Below, piece by piece: positions 38,101 through 52,100 of a stretch of DNA of 64,000 bases. How positions within the stretch are numbered: position 1 is the first letter of the stretch; every line of letters begins with the position of its first letter. Source of the DNA: Apostichopus japonicus (lineage: Eukaryota; Echinodermata; Holothuroidea; Aspidochirotida; Stichopodidae); assembly GCF_037975245.1 (NCBI RefSeq), contig NC_092580.1:29601501-29665500 (forward strand). The letters are read 5' to 3'. The notes under the pieces are model-generated. The model ran no database searches and was not told the DNA's origin. It saw nothing but the letters and a program-made list of their open reading frames with translations. The position numbers were made by a program, and so were the translations under genes.

Positions 38101-41100
38101 ATAAATGGGATCATGAAAGCTTAGTGTGAACTTTGTAAAAGCTGTTTGTGCATGGCTAAAATCATGGCCAAATTCATGAATATATTGGTTGAAGTGGCAT
38201 AGAGTTGATTGGTATAAAATTTGTTTCCTTTAAGAGAGAAAACTAATGTGGTATCTATATTCCCATGCATAGATCTACAGTAGTTAGATAAATGTCCGTA
38301 AACTACCCATAGTTTCTGGAACAGTGTGTAGGTCCTACATTACTTCATACATATTTGTGGTAGGATATATGCATAGTTGTTATAATTCACAGGTTGTCAT
38401 TGATTCAACACTGTTGAAAGTATGTAACAGTATATATGCATAACATATATTAGGATCCTCTTTGAGTTTATCTTGAGAAGTTTTTTATACTGTTCGTTAC
38501 AATTATTGAATCATGATTCATAAGAACTTAACAATACAAGAAGGAAGGACTTCAGGTAAACATTCATGGCACTGGAATAATTCTTCAATAACTGGAGAGG
38601 ATTTTGAACCCAAGCTCCCATAATGCAGATATTTACATGCCTAAGAACAGTGGATATCAAGGCACATGGTGACAAGCATGCAATTTCTAATAAAGTTGAA
38701 GTAGTATGGAAGATACCATATCCATTCTACAACCCTGGATTGGTATATAAACAACAGACCAATGGCAAGTTGCCATCACAGGCTATATGTTTTTAGCCCA
38801 TATCTACTTTTTCATGGACTAATAATTGCCCATATATATGCATTGAATTCTTTTCCAGCTCTTGATGTTCCTTTTAAAGGTATTGAAGACTCGCCCCAAA
38901 CAGCGTGCGGCCATCTGAAAAAGTTAACTTTCCGTTGCTTGCAAGTGACGTTTTGTTCGTGTCGCTACAAAATGCAGACAGTAATGAAACGTGATACCTT
39001 AATTGTTATCTTTAGCTGGACACGAGATGTCCATCGCTGTACCGTTTGTACACTGTGCTGTGGCTATTGACCGCAGCTGTATGTACTGGCTGTACACTAG
39101 TGTATAATTACCCACGGTAGCAAGCTGTGTGTGTATCTTCTGGGATCGATGGTGGTGTTTAACACTTCTGTTACACCTCATTCGAAACTAGGTCAAATTA
39201 CCGGCATTAGACGTTTCTTTTTGCGCAAGTCTTCACACCCTTTAAGCTGTATTTTGGCACTGTACCATTACTATGCGGTTTGAGGAAGCATTTGGTATTT
39301 ACCTAAAACATAATCTGTCACCTAAAGCAACCAAAATTACACCAGCCGTGATAGGCAAAAGCTTCAAACATTTTCATAAAAGCCAAAACATCACGAACAG
39401 TTTATTGGAGTACATATATATAGAAAACTTTCTGAATTGGACTGAACAAGTATTGGGGGCAATTTTGCTACTGTTAACTAATTGGATCAGCCAACTGGTT
39501 ATATGTAACTGCATGCACAAAACTATTTTACTTACATAGAAGGGAGGGGGGGGGGGATTGGGGGATGGATCCATTAATGTACAATAACATGTCAGGACCC
39601 AAGACAATTGAGAATACCGCTTTAAACAGCTTACTGTTTGTCCTCTCCGCAGGTTTGGACTGTTCCTGGTGACGAAGGTAAGTGTCAAAACTAAAACTGC
39701 TTAACAATGACATATTTGCAAATTATCTCAAATTTTACTGTACATACAGATTATGTGCATCACATCAATATTTAGCTAATAAATACCAGAAAGTCTTTGA
39801 AAATGTCTCGCCCTCCATGTTAATTATCACGAGAGAATGAAAACTTTATTGCGTTGCTAATGTTTCTGTAGCTGGGGCGGTTTCCAAGATATTCAGCTTA
39901 AAGCATCAGTTTTCAACAAGTAAGAGAGATATTGAAATTCCTGGACTGATAGCAGTGCTTTAATTTTATAAACAGTCTACAGCAATTGTTATTACTGTTA
40001 TTATTTCTTAAATATTTGTGCCCTAAGGTCACCCTTTTATTTGTTCGATTACAATCCCATTTTCAGAAATACATGGTCACTTTAATATAAGACTTGCTGA
40101 CCAAACTTAGAAAGTTTCTCTTTAATTGTGAATCTTCCTGCAGATGGTTACTGCTATCCCTTCGATTGCGGGAATCCCGAAGACACCAGCAAAAGTAGAG
40201 TAATCTTCAAATCGGTGGACGTAATTTACGACGCGAGGTGTCGACCGGCTACAAATTCTGAAGGCGACTGCTATCAGCGAGAACACTGGTCCTACATTGG
40301 GCTCGATATATCTTACAGTGAGTTTGATGTATTCATGGAAATAATTCAACGCTTTAGGCTTCAGGAACTTGATATGTTACATGCCATCAGTAGTTGACCT
40401 CACTAAACTAAACGTCGATGTATATATGAGGCAGCAGGCAGCTTAGCTGGGTAAGGTTAAATGGGGTTGCGTTAGAGATCGGTAGTGTGCATGAGTACAA
40501 ATCCCAAGATTACGAGTACAAAGTCCCAAGTACGAGTACACTGACTAAAGTTATACTACTGGCAAACGGCGAAAGTCCACAGCATTAACCAGCGGTAGAT
40601 ATTGTCTGAATTCCGAGGCCAGCAATATATATGTCATCACACATTGACAAAATAACAGACCCCTAGATGATATGACATACGTATAAACCAGGATTTGTTT
40701 TTTTCTATATGGAACAAGGATTTTCTGAAGAAGCACCCCCTAAAGAGTTTCAACGGTTGCGTATACATGCTTATAACATGATTTGTGATTCTTTTGCCCT
40801 TTAATACAGTCGCAAACTAAATCTGGTCAGTTTGAATGTTTTTTGACAGTTGACATGTATCCTGAAACACAGACCGACTTTGTCGTGTAGTCCAAGTCCC
40901 TTTGAAGTGATTCCTGACTGGTTGATTAGTGGCTTAATTGAAAATAAATAAAAGTGATTGTATCGTAAGTGGACTTGTACATCATGGTAGCAGATACTCT
41001 TGTGGTCGTTGAACAAAGAAGAGGAGATTGGGGGGGGGGTGGGGATGGGGGGTGGGGGGTGGGGGAGAAAAAAATGGCTATATAGCTATATTTGCATGCA

Positions 41101-44100
41101 GCGATCTTTAAACTTGAATTTGCAAACAAAACAGATTTTTTCTGAATCACAGTACGTCCATAACCTAGACGTAAAATAATGTTTCCTCCACTTCAAATTT
41201 CATAATATTTTTTTGACATTAAAATTGATGAGTGTTTGATACAGGTCTCTATATGGGAGCAATCTCAATGTTTCTAATTCTGTTGATCACCAGGGCTGTA
41301 GTTTTGTTGTAAAGCTTTTAATTTCGATGCAATTTATTTCAAGATTTCAGAGACAGATTAATGAGCAAAACATATATCTTTCTTCATTAAAGTTTGCTGC
41401 TTGTGCAATGACCTAGTAGGTATGCTTGACTTTATATGCTTGAATGTATTTTTTTCCTTCTTTAAATCACTTAGCTTGTTTGTTTATAGTTCACATCTTT
41501 CGGGTTGCTTGTGATTTCTGTATCAGAGCTGTGCAAATGGGTTATTGTTTCAGTCATTGGTTAGAGCATTTTCTGTTTCGTTGTAAAGACATAAAATAAG
41601 AAGTTTGCTCTTTGGAAAGATTTCACTTTCCTTTTTAAACCAACTTTCTCTTAATTGGCTGTGATTTTTCATCTGTGCTTATAATCCTGGATGAATAAAA
41701 AAAAACGACAAAACCAGTACCCTGCAAGCCCTCCCCCACCCGCCCCCGGCAAATTATTGTGCAAAAGGCCATTCAAACCCAATCCGCAATTCTTTAACCT
41801 CATGCAAAAGGAAAAGCTAGCAATAGAAAAAAGTTCTTTACTCCATAACTGCAAACACACCTTGCTTTTGATGTCATATGAATGTTTTTTTGTATGAGTG
41901 TTTGTTGGTTCTTGGCAAACAGCAACAAAGAGTTGTAAGCAGACTGCAAAATGCAGGGATAGGCTGTATAAAATACATTGTATGCCTTGTGTATGCTTGA
42001 CTGCAAGATAATACAATATAGCTGAAACCACACAAAAGAGCTGATCAAAATATTAGTTCAATAGTGTTACCCTTCTGATGTGCTAGAGCATGGCCCTGTA
42101 GGTTCAACATTTAATGGATCATACTAGCATTAACCTTTTGAAATTTTTCTACTATGATTCATATCAAGTACAAAACGAAACAAAGATACAAATTGTTGAA
42201 AGTTTCAATTTTTAGCCATTTTTTGTAATGGGATTGGAATGTGATATGAGAAAGTTTCTTTAGAGAAATTTTTTTAGGAATTTAAATGTAATAATTTGTT
42301 ACTCCCAAGAAATGGGAATGGATGCCCTTAAGCTTAGACCAATTCCAGTCATAATCTGAGTAAGGAAGTAACGTGTGTGTTTGGTAAAGTTCACCTGATG
42401 GCCAATACTCAAAGAACTGCACTCAGGGTATAGAGAGATATACATGTCAGTTCATCTTGCAAAAGAGGCAGTGAAACATTACTTAGATAACCTCAATACA
42501 TTGAATGTTAATTGTTGTTTGGATAAGGTTGGAATTGTTTTATTTTTTTTATCATAATCATTTTCATGCCTAAGACGGAAGCGTTTCTCCTTGGTCTCAG
42601 AAATGCCTTCAGTAAAGAAATACATTTGTGAATTTACTAGAAACTGTTTTTCATTTGCACGAGATGGTATTTCCACCTACTTTCAAAGTCTGACATTTGT
42701 GTCATAAAAGTTTTAATGTATATATATATGTTATTTATGAACCCTCATAACCATATTTAATATCGTAATCATTTTCTTAACATAAGAAAGAAGCAAAGCA
42801 TAAAAAGTCTGACAATTTATATTTCTGAGAAATATTAAGGACTCGAGAAGTATGACAGAGTCTTAAGAAATGTGGAGGAGTTGCTATTAAACATTCTATA
42901 GGGCATATTGTGTATTGTCTTTAGGTGTGATTAACTACTTTCAACCTGTCATTAAGTCAAAATTACAAAACATACATCAAACTACAACTTATGTTGCTAT
43001 ACCTTAGAATATAAATTACTTTTCAAAACTGGGAAGTAAGATTTCTTTGAAGTGCTCGAGTCAAAAGGAAAGAAAAAAATAGAAACCACAATGATAATAA
43101 ATTATGCCTTTTTTTTCTTCATAAATTTGTTTTCCCACTCTCAGCTTTTACAGAAGGAAGCAATTCCACGGCCATTGTTTTTGGACTCAAGACTTTAGAT
43201 GGAGCAGTTTCTCCAACTATTGGTACCATGGACAATATATGTCATTACATCTCCCTCAATGACACAATGAGAGGAGACCAAACACATGACGTAAGTTACA
43301 AGTCATAGTACAATGTTTGCGGGTCTGGGAAATGGTGGAGTACGTATGGTCTCCGGACCAAACCTTGGGGTAATGTGGACATGGGAGGTTGAGCCAGTTG
43401 GCGCATGCTTTATTGTGATTATAAAAAGTGCCCTTTTGTTATATTTCAAGTTCCAGTTTGTTGCAAAATTTTCTAAAAATGTACATAAAACTATAAATTT
43501 TGAGGCAACTAAAAGTCACATGTCCCACTGCCCTCCAAAGTGTTTCCTTCTCCCCCTCCCTCTCCCCCCCCCCCTCTTCCTCCTATGTTGCACCCTCTTC
43601 CATTGCCTGTGGTATTAAAGTTGCTACTTGAGATTGCTGTTTAAAACTTGTCAGTATTGGACTCAAATTTCAGCATTCAAGTAACGTTGCTTCAAATTTC
43701 TTAGAAATATGACCCACCGTACCTGCATAATTCTTTGATATCGAGATGGGTAACTTATACGGCGTGTCGTTTGTACCATCCCTATGTTGTCGTCGCAAGA
43801 AGTATTTTGATGTCGCAAAGACCTAGACTAGTTGACTTTCTCTGTGAGAGAAAATGCTCGTCAGGTTTAATTGGCATTAATGCTCATTGAAGGCAGAAAA
43901 TGACTGACCGTTTGTTTGACTTTCTATATGGAGGTATTTTAGACTCTATATATAGCTATAAAGAGTCCGAAAAAGTCCAACAAAACAGAAAGTCTATGTG
44001 TTGGAAACAATGGATTAACGACTTATACAAATTAAAGCATATACACTGTACTGTAGTTACAGTGCTTCTTTAATAATCCATTGATGTATGGATAATCTCA

Positions 44101-46078
44101 GAATATTTCAGAAGCACCCGTTAGCTTCATCAACTTCAAAGTGAATGTATTTAATTAAATTTAATTAATTTTAAATTAAGTAATAGCTTATGCCAAAAAT
44201 TACATATCATATACCCAGGTTTACAACACTTTATTGTAAAAAAATTTATGAAGGCAGTTAACTTTTATAGACTCTATATAAGAGTCATATCGAGATACGT
44301 ACGGTAAATACAAAGACTATAGATACATTGCTCAAATCAGTCTTATATTGGTTTGCCACAACAGTCTTGCTGGAGTTCATGTAGGATTAGGAGGACTAAA
44401 ATCAAATGGATCAGATATTCAGTCTAGGCCAGCTGGTACATGCAGTACAGTGTCAGAATCAGTAATTGTAAACCAGTCATGACTCGAGTCACTCGCTCTC
44501 TAAAGCGACTAGACTTGTACATCATTGGTAAACGTTTTGCACAGTTATGGAAATGAAGACTGCAGTGACTTGAGGCACTCAATAGACTTGAGTTGACAAA
44601 CATTTCCAGCTGTGACTTGTTACAACTCTGATACACAGTATGCCTGATCAAGGGTAGGCTATATTAATTGTTCTTCATATCCAATAAATTGGGGTCCGAT
44701 CATGGACTACAGTATTGCCAAGTAAGTCATTTGTCTGGGCTATGTGATAGTATTTTTATTTATGAGTTATTTTTGTTGTTTTGAGACTGAGTTATTTTGC
44801 ATAATTCTATCAACTGAGTTTTATTGTTGTCTATTTTGACTTTTCCTTCCTACCTGTCACTACAGAGCTGTTGCACTCTTATTCTTAGGGTGGTGCAAAT
44901 GCAACTTGTTAATTTTTCAAGCTGCCCTTTATAGGGGAATGTCATTCTGATCCAATCTGGTCAGCCCCCTCTCATTCTACCAAAAAAATATAACTTATAA
45001 ATTTGGGAGAACCTGCTCGGGTAAATGTTTCTTAATCTTTTTATTATAATTGCATATATTCATGTACATGATAAGATTTTATTTTTAATTTTTTTCTCCT
45101 CTTTGTATTCATTTTGGTATCTTCCTCTAGAGCCTGTTTCACTACACTGGATTTGTCGGGCTACATCCTGCTGCTAAATATGAGTTGACCGCTAGGCCCA
45201 TGTGTGGTCAAGTTTCCACCCAAGAAATAACAGTACAGGGTATGTTAGAGTCACCGTATCAGTTTACACGTTTTCCTTTTTTTCATATTTCAACAAGTTT
45301 TTATCTCACAATTTTAAACAGTTAGTGGAATCTATTAAAACAATTAAAGCATCAACATAAACAAGTAAGCCTGCTCTAACTAGCTAACATATATCATCAA
45401 TATAGCCTTTAAAGTAAAATTCCTGTGATTTAGCATTTTTCTAAAGTTTGAATATCTTGAAAACTGGAAATAGCCATGGAGACATTACCAGCACACAATT
45501 TTATTTCCCCTTGGTTTTTTCACTTGGACTGTCACAAATCAAGGCTATAATTGTGCCTAGAGTCATCCTCTACGGCCTCGATCGTTACGCTGACAATATG
45601 ATTGATATTACTGCTTGTTTTTGGCACTAATGTGTAGGAAACAAATCACACAATGATGAAGATATCAATGCACCATTGTGCAGAGACAGGGGGAATGAAA
45701 AAGATAAACTCATGTCTTGTCAGTATTACCAAAAATGCTTTAGAGTTTGGTATCGGTTGGGTCGTGTGTATAGTGAAATGAAAGAGGTCTTTAGAGAATA
45801 AAGTCAGAGGGATCTGTTTTATTATGTTTTAATTTTTACAACAACACTTCTATAATGTAAGCCACAGGATAAAGGTTGCATGGGTTGTTACCTCCTTCAG
45901 TGAAGACTATACTCATTCTAGTTTCATGCGAAGCTGCATTAGCCATTACACAAATCAGAGGTTGACTTTAAGCACAGATATGTTATATTGAGGTACTTAT
46001 TTGTTTTTCCACAAAAGTAAAAAGTGGAGGGAAGTCTTCCATCAAGCTTAAAAGCTTTACAGTGTGGAAGACTCCCTG

Positions 46079-46110
<32 letters not shown>

Positions 46111-49100
46111 ACACATTATAGACTGTTATAGACTGTTAGAAGAATATTCCAGGGTTTTCATATTAATCATAGATACCCACCAAAAATTAGTAAACAATAT
46201 GTCACTACAGTATACAATTTATAGTTTGAGAAAAGAAAAATGACTTTTCAGACCCACCACAAGCTCCCCCCATATCTTAAAAAGTACATATATGGCTGTG
46301 ATATATATCTGACATATTATCTTTGTCCAGACTGTTCAAATTATTTCTAGGGCCTAGACCATTTGGTCCAACAACAACAAACATGGCCCTTCTTAGCCAC
46401 TGCAGTGTTGCAATATTTCAGACCATTTAGGGAAGGCTCGCAAATTTAACCGGCGATGATCGAAGGCCCAGCCAGCAGCACACCACTGCTCATTATGCAG
46501 TCTGCATATCGCTCACGCTTGAGTGCACACACCCACGGTAACTCCGTGCAAGTAATGAGCATTGAGCTCCCAACACAGAAGCGCTGCTATTGTTTGTAAA
46601 CAAAAGCGGTACTTGCCTTTTCCTGGTCTGTGGTTTTTACGTAACAATGGCACTCTGACCACAGTAGAAGGAGATTTATTTCAAGAACGAGTTGAAATCT
46701 TCATGAACTATTTTCGTATCGAATGTTTCAAAATACTTTCAGACTTCTTTTCATGTACAAAGTATTTTCATTCACTAACACTGATCCATCTCTCTTTTCT
46801 CTACTCGAACAGTAAGTTGGTACACCTTTCAAATTTTACGGAAGATCGAGCAAAATACTTTCGAAAAATTCACGCGAAACTGGCATAACGTGCTAAATGC
46901 AACAAATGCCATGTAAACAAGGCTCTAGTACACCCATTTATGAATAAACCATACGACCACATCTGCTGTTAAGCGGGGGGAAAAGAAAGTATTTTCTAGA
47001 ATTTCCACACAAAAAAGAAAAAATAATTATCCTACCATAGTTAAGAGTATAGTACATAGCCTAACCACTTCGTCGGTTACGGATCTCACGTAACAACAAA
47101 AACACAACTTATTGTATTTTGCGAAGTTGACGTTTTCTACAAGGACATGGAAAAAATATTGAGCATTTAGTTAATCATGCCAAGTGGCCAAAAACATGGG
47201 ATTGCAAGGTTTACTTTGATAAAGATGGCCATACTGTAGCTATTGGGGCCTTGATATCGTGCTATGTATGTATGGTATAGACTGTGCCTCGTGTATCATG
47301 GGGAACAGATTGTTTTGTTCATGCGGATGTGTCGGTTAGCTTGAGGTGTGTTTTATATACATCCATGGTTTTACTTTGTTACGGGGATATAAATTTTCTT
47401 GAACGTCTAAGATAATATTTCGCATAACTTTACCGATTCTTTACTGACTGACCTAATTAATTCTAGAGTGGAGTCAAAATAGTTTACTCCATGAAAAGTT
47501 TTTTGGAAACGTGCCAAAAATGTTAACAAACAGGTGTTAGACGGGGGTTGTTGGAAAATCCGCAGCACATGTACAGTAGCCTACCGTGATATTTAAGTCG
47601 GGGTAAACACTGCAGTTAACTTGTAAACTGATGTACGTATAAAGCACGCTGTTTATTGTTAGGCAGTCTAGAAACGGGGCTTTGCCGAACGTAGTTTGTT
47701 TCATAATATCGTCAGTTTTGTAAGTTAAACTTTTTAAAGATTGTCAGACAGGTTAAATCTCTTTTCATTTTATCACATAATATAGCTACTCTAACTTGTC
47801 TCTAACAGCAGACTGTTATTTTTGCCTGGCTCTGATGAAATACTACAATCTCAAGTAACGTTGACAAGTTGTCAAGAAATAAATGTCACGCAATGTGATA
47901 CAAAAAGTCATATTACCCATTCATGAAGGCTTCAAACGCAAGTTTTCAAACATTGGTTCAGTGTATAGTACAATTACAACTAGTCATACCGTTGTAGTCT
48001 GAACCGAATTTATGCTTTATGCTAAACGATCTGAACAAACGTAATTTCTCAAACTAAATTAAAATTATATCATTCGTGACTTCGTTACAACTAAAGCCAA
48101 GTAACTCTACTATGAATAAGAATTATTTGGTTTCTTTATTAGCCATTCCATTTCGTAAAGCGCCATGCAATAACAATTTTTCTTGCACAAGTCGCGAACT
48201 GTTCAGGTTTTTAAAACCCGAAAGCAGCTGCGCAACGTGAAAGTAAGATCACGCACATGTCTTAGCCTACTGTCTGACTGCATGATTCACTTGGAGGTGA
48301 TTCTGCATATAGATACGTACGAGAGTTTTAATGGTTAGGCTATATATTTACTGTCATTTCAATAAACTGTTTATAGTACGAACGAAAGAAAAGTCCCCAC
48401 AGGTTTGAGAGATTGTCTAGAGCATTGATGATGTAGGTTTTTGTGTATTAAGGGATTCAAGACCAAACGGAGTGTCTCCGTTAGTTCAATTACAAAACAC
48501 GAAATAAAAAATAGCGATGAAAGCGCCACGTAAAATTCATGTTACGAGCACAAACCGTCAGCAAAGTACACACAACTGTGTAGTAACTCAATGCAGTTAC
48601 AGTAGCCTATATGTAGTAGCTTTATTGATAAACAATTCTCCAACCTGCAGAGAAAGTTCTATAACCCTTTTGTGTACATCCTGGACCAAAGTGACCAGTA
48701 CATTGTCTGGTCTTCTTTTGTGCATAAGAGGCTTAATTTGTGGTCTCATAGTCAAGTGCATACAACTGTCCACCGACTCTTGGAAGGCAGGAAATGTGTG
48801 CGTTCAGGCATGACTCATTACCAGCTGGTTGCTGTGCTCATTACACTGGATAGCAACGGTTGGGCCTTCGATCATCGCCGGTTAAATTTGCGAGCCTTCC
48901 CTTACCAACATGAATGTAATATCACTAGATAAATACATAGTGTTGTGACTTATGAATGAATCGAAAACAACTGGTGCTATGGAATCACAGATAGTAACAT
49001 ATATATATCTAATTTTCTTATTCCAGATTGTTTCAAACTCCGCAGTTCTGACAAACATATCGATGACTACTTTTGCAGTAAATCAAGTAAGAAGAATTAC

Positions 49101-52100
49101 AAATTTTCCACAATCAAGTAGTCTTGTTTTTTCTCTTTCTATTAAGGAACTGAAATTAATTGTTATTAAATTAGTTGTTAACAATTGACAATTCATAATC
49201 ATGGACGTTAGATTATGAATCTAAGAAACTGACTTCGGTCAGCTTGCGGCTTTAATAAGCCAATGAGGCTTCTTCGCAAGTTCCTGCTTGCAGGAGGATC
49301 TAAAATACATACATAGGCTTATAACGTTTTTGGGTGAATAAAATTATCAAAATGTTCTAAAGTCGATCAATGAAAACACATATTTCAACTTTCTCTCACT
49401 GCTCTCAAAACTTTTTGTATCACTGAACTTGAAGATATACAAAACAAACCTTTATTAAGCTGATCGGCAGATAGCCGATTGAAGTGTATCATATCTGACT
49501 AAGGTCACTTTTACATTTGATGGTCAATCTATCTGGAATAGTTTTACTATTGCATGCATGAGTATACCAAGAAAGGCAATCAACGCCTTCATCCCCTTCC
49601 ACATATCCCCCTCCCGGTTGCACCCTCTCCATATCCTCCCACCCAAGCTTCCCCCTCACTACCATGCAGAGACATAATGCAAAATATACCAATATACACA
49701 CAGCTTTACTGGAAAGCTGGAATTACACATCTGCATTACATGGCAACCCTATCAATGTGGTTTAATATAGCACGGAGGCCATTATGTTTTGTAAAGCAGG
49801 CTAAGAATGTGTTTTAATTAGTGCAACAATCTTGAATTGATATGACATTTATCTGTTTAACTATATGTTGTAACAACGGTTATTAAATATGTGTTATTTT
49901 CAAAGCCACATTCATCAACATTTGCATGTGGGCTTTTTCCATACATTGAATTGTCACCTGTTTTGATTTGCCACAGGCGCGTAGCCAGGAATTTGCCAAG
50001 GGAGGGCCAACCTTGTAGGCAAATTATCCAAGCCGTAGATTTGGCATTGGAAGCTATATAAGCGTAGTGCGACCATGAGTTGGCGTGAAAGAAAATTTTG
50101 GCCGAAAATGCCTCCCAGATCGCTGGAAATGGCACTTTCCAGGCCTTGCAAGTTGCATCTAAGCATTTTCTATTGGAAATTACTAGCGTTATCATAAAAA
50201 CGTACAAAAAAAATATGCTCAAGGGGGGCGGTTGCCCCCTTCGCCCCCCTTCCCCCTTGGCTACGCGCCTGATTTGCCACCTCTTGAACTCTCATACTAG
50301 CAGATGAAATAAACATCACTGTACTCCTCTTACATTGAAAGCCAGTGTCTACATTGAAGCAGCAATTAAAAAAAAAGCCTTGCTAGTTTGACCTAGAAAA
50401 GTTGTCAGAAGTGAAACTTGTGATTAACCATTGAAGACTGTGATTGCTGTACATATTCTGAGAACTTCCCTCTTCCTTTGACAACCATAAATATGGTTCT
50501 TTCCTATATTCAATTTGTCTGGGTTTTATCCAAACAAATAGTGACAAGCAAAGGTTTGCCCCTATCACTATTATCTAATTTCAAAGTATACAACTGATGA
50601 CTCATTTGTTATAAATTTGATATTTGCTTTTGGTTTTTTTCTTTTGTCATCTATTTAATTAAGTGCTTGTTTATTGGTGATGTTTCCTCTTTCTGTTTTC
50701 CATGTATTTGTCTTTGTTCACGGGGACCTTACATTTAGTTATAGCTTCTTTGGACTTCCCCTCAACCCATTTTATTCATTTACATTCATCATTTCATTTA
50801 AGCTGCTTAAAGGTACACATTGTCTCACATTTTTGTATAACTCTACATACTATAAGTATGTCAAGCGACGATGGTTGAAATAAAGTTTTTCAAATCAATC
50901 AAATCATTAATTTCTCCCTTCTCTAAAGCTCCAGCAAGTTTTCTACCGTCAGTGGGGGTTAACAGCAGCCTGTTTGCATATTGGACGGTCTGGCCTGAAG
51001 ATTCTCCCTTCACCAGTTACGTGGTCGAATTATTGTCACTATCATTAACCTTACTAGAGAAGGAAACAATTCCTTACGAGAAGAGCCGGGTAAGGCCATA
51101 CATTTGCTATCATATTAACAAAACTCTACAATATTGAACATTTCTAATGGATTGTTCTGTTTCTGTATGTGCGTAACTTCTAAAAACCAAGGGTACAACC
51201 TTCAACAGAGAAGCATATAGTCATGGATTCCCAAGTTAGTTTCGAGATTGGCGGTGGCAGGGGTCAGACCAATGTACATGCAGTGGTGTTGAGCTTGCCG
51301 CCCGTGGAAGGACCATGTACATATGAAAATCGTTGCCCTGAAAATTTTCAGGGGCCATGGCTCCCCACACCTCTCCCTTCCTCCACCCCTCCTCTGACCA
51401 TCATTTGGCCCTGGTATTACTGAATGCCGATAACTGGTCACGACAGCTATAATTGAATGAGATATATTTATGAATATTTCACTATTTCTGTCTTACAGTC
51501 CAATGGTACACACATGCTTATGACTCATCAGTTCCCGATCTATGCACCTGGGGAATACTATGTGGGGGTAAGCAACGCTCGTTTCTATTGTTTCAAGCGT
51601 GGAACCATAAGACACTCCACGAGGAGATCACCTGTTGTAAAAACTTGACTGTGGAAATCAATCTGTTAGAATTTAGACTGTCGGTTGTAAAATGTAATTT
51701 GCTTTATGTCTTATTTAATAAGCTGAAACCTGAAATTTATTAGAACTTAACCTAAAACAAGGACAGCCCATGATCATATCTGAAAAGTGTTATACACCCC
51801 ATCCATTTTCTATTTTGGATGAGATACAATAGTTTACATGATTTAGTGTAGGTGTCACAACACCTCCATCGATTCTTGGCCTCTTTGTCTGTGGTCACGT
51901 GTAGTAGCTACATGTTCTTTAAACAGGACACAACCTTTTACCAGGATCATGTGACACCTCACCTGACATAACGTCATCATGATCATAAGGTCACAGTCTT
52001 CATCTATAAGGGGACTGGGGTTCAGAGTGGATCAAGTTGTCTGACTCTTTTTGCCCAGGCATAATGTTGGGTGACTATTCTGAATATGTATCATGGACCC

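Noticed and set aside
41669-42031. 120-codon minus-strand frame in gene B intron 3
   Set aside because: Antisense to the intron, no splice sites or domain, and a Gly/Pro run from a C/G-rich tract.
46562-46888. 108-codon open frame inside the Harbinger-like element
   Set aside because: No DDE, MADF or other transposase motif; composition is like the surrounding non-coding DNA. Kept only as a remark on the element.
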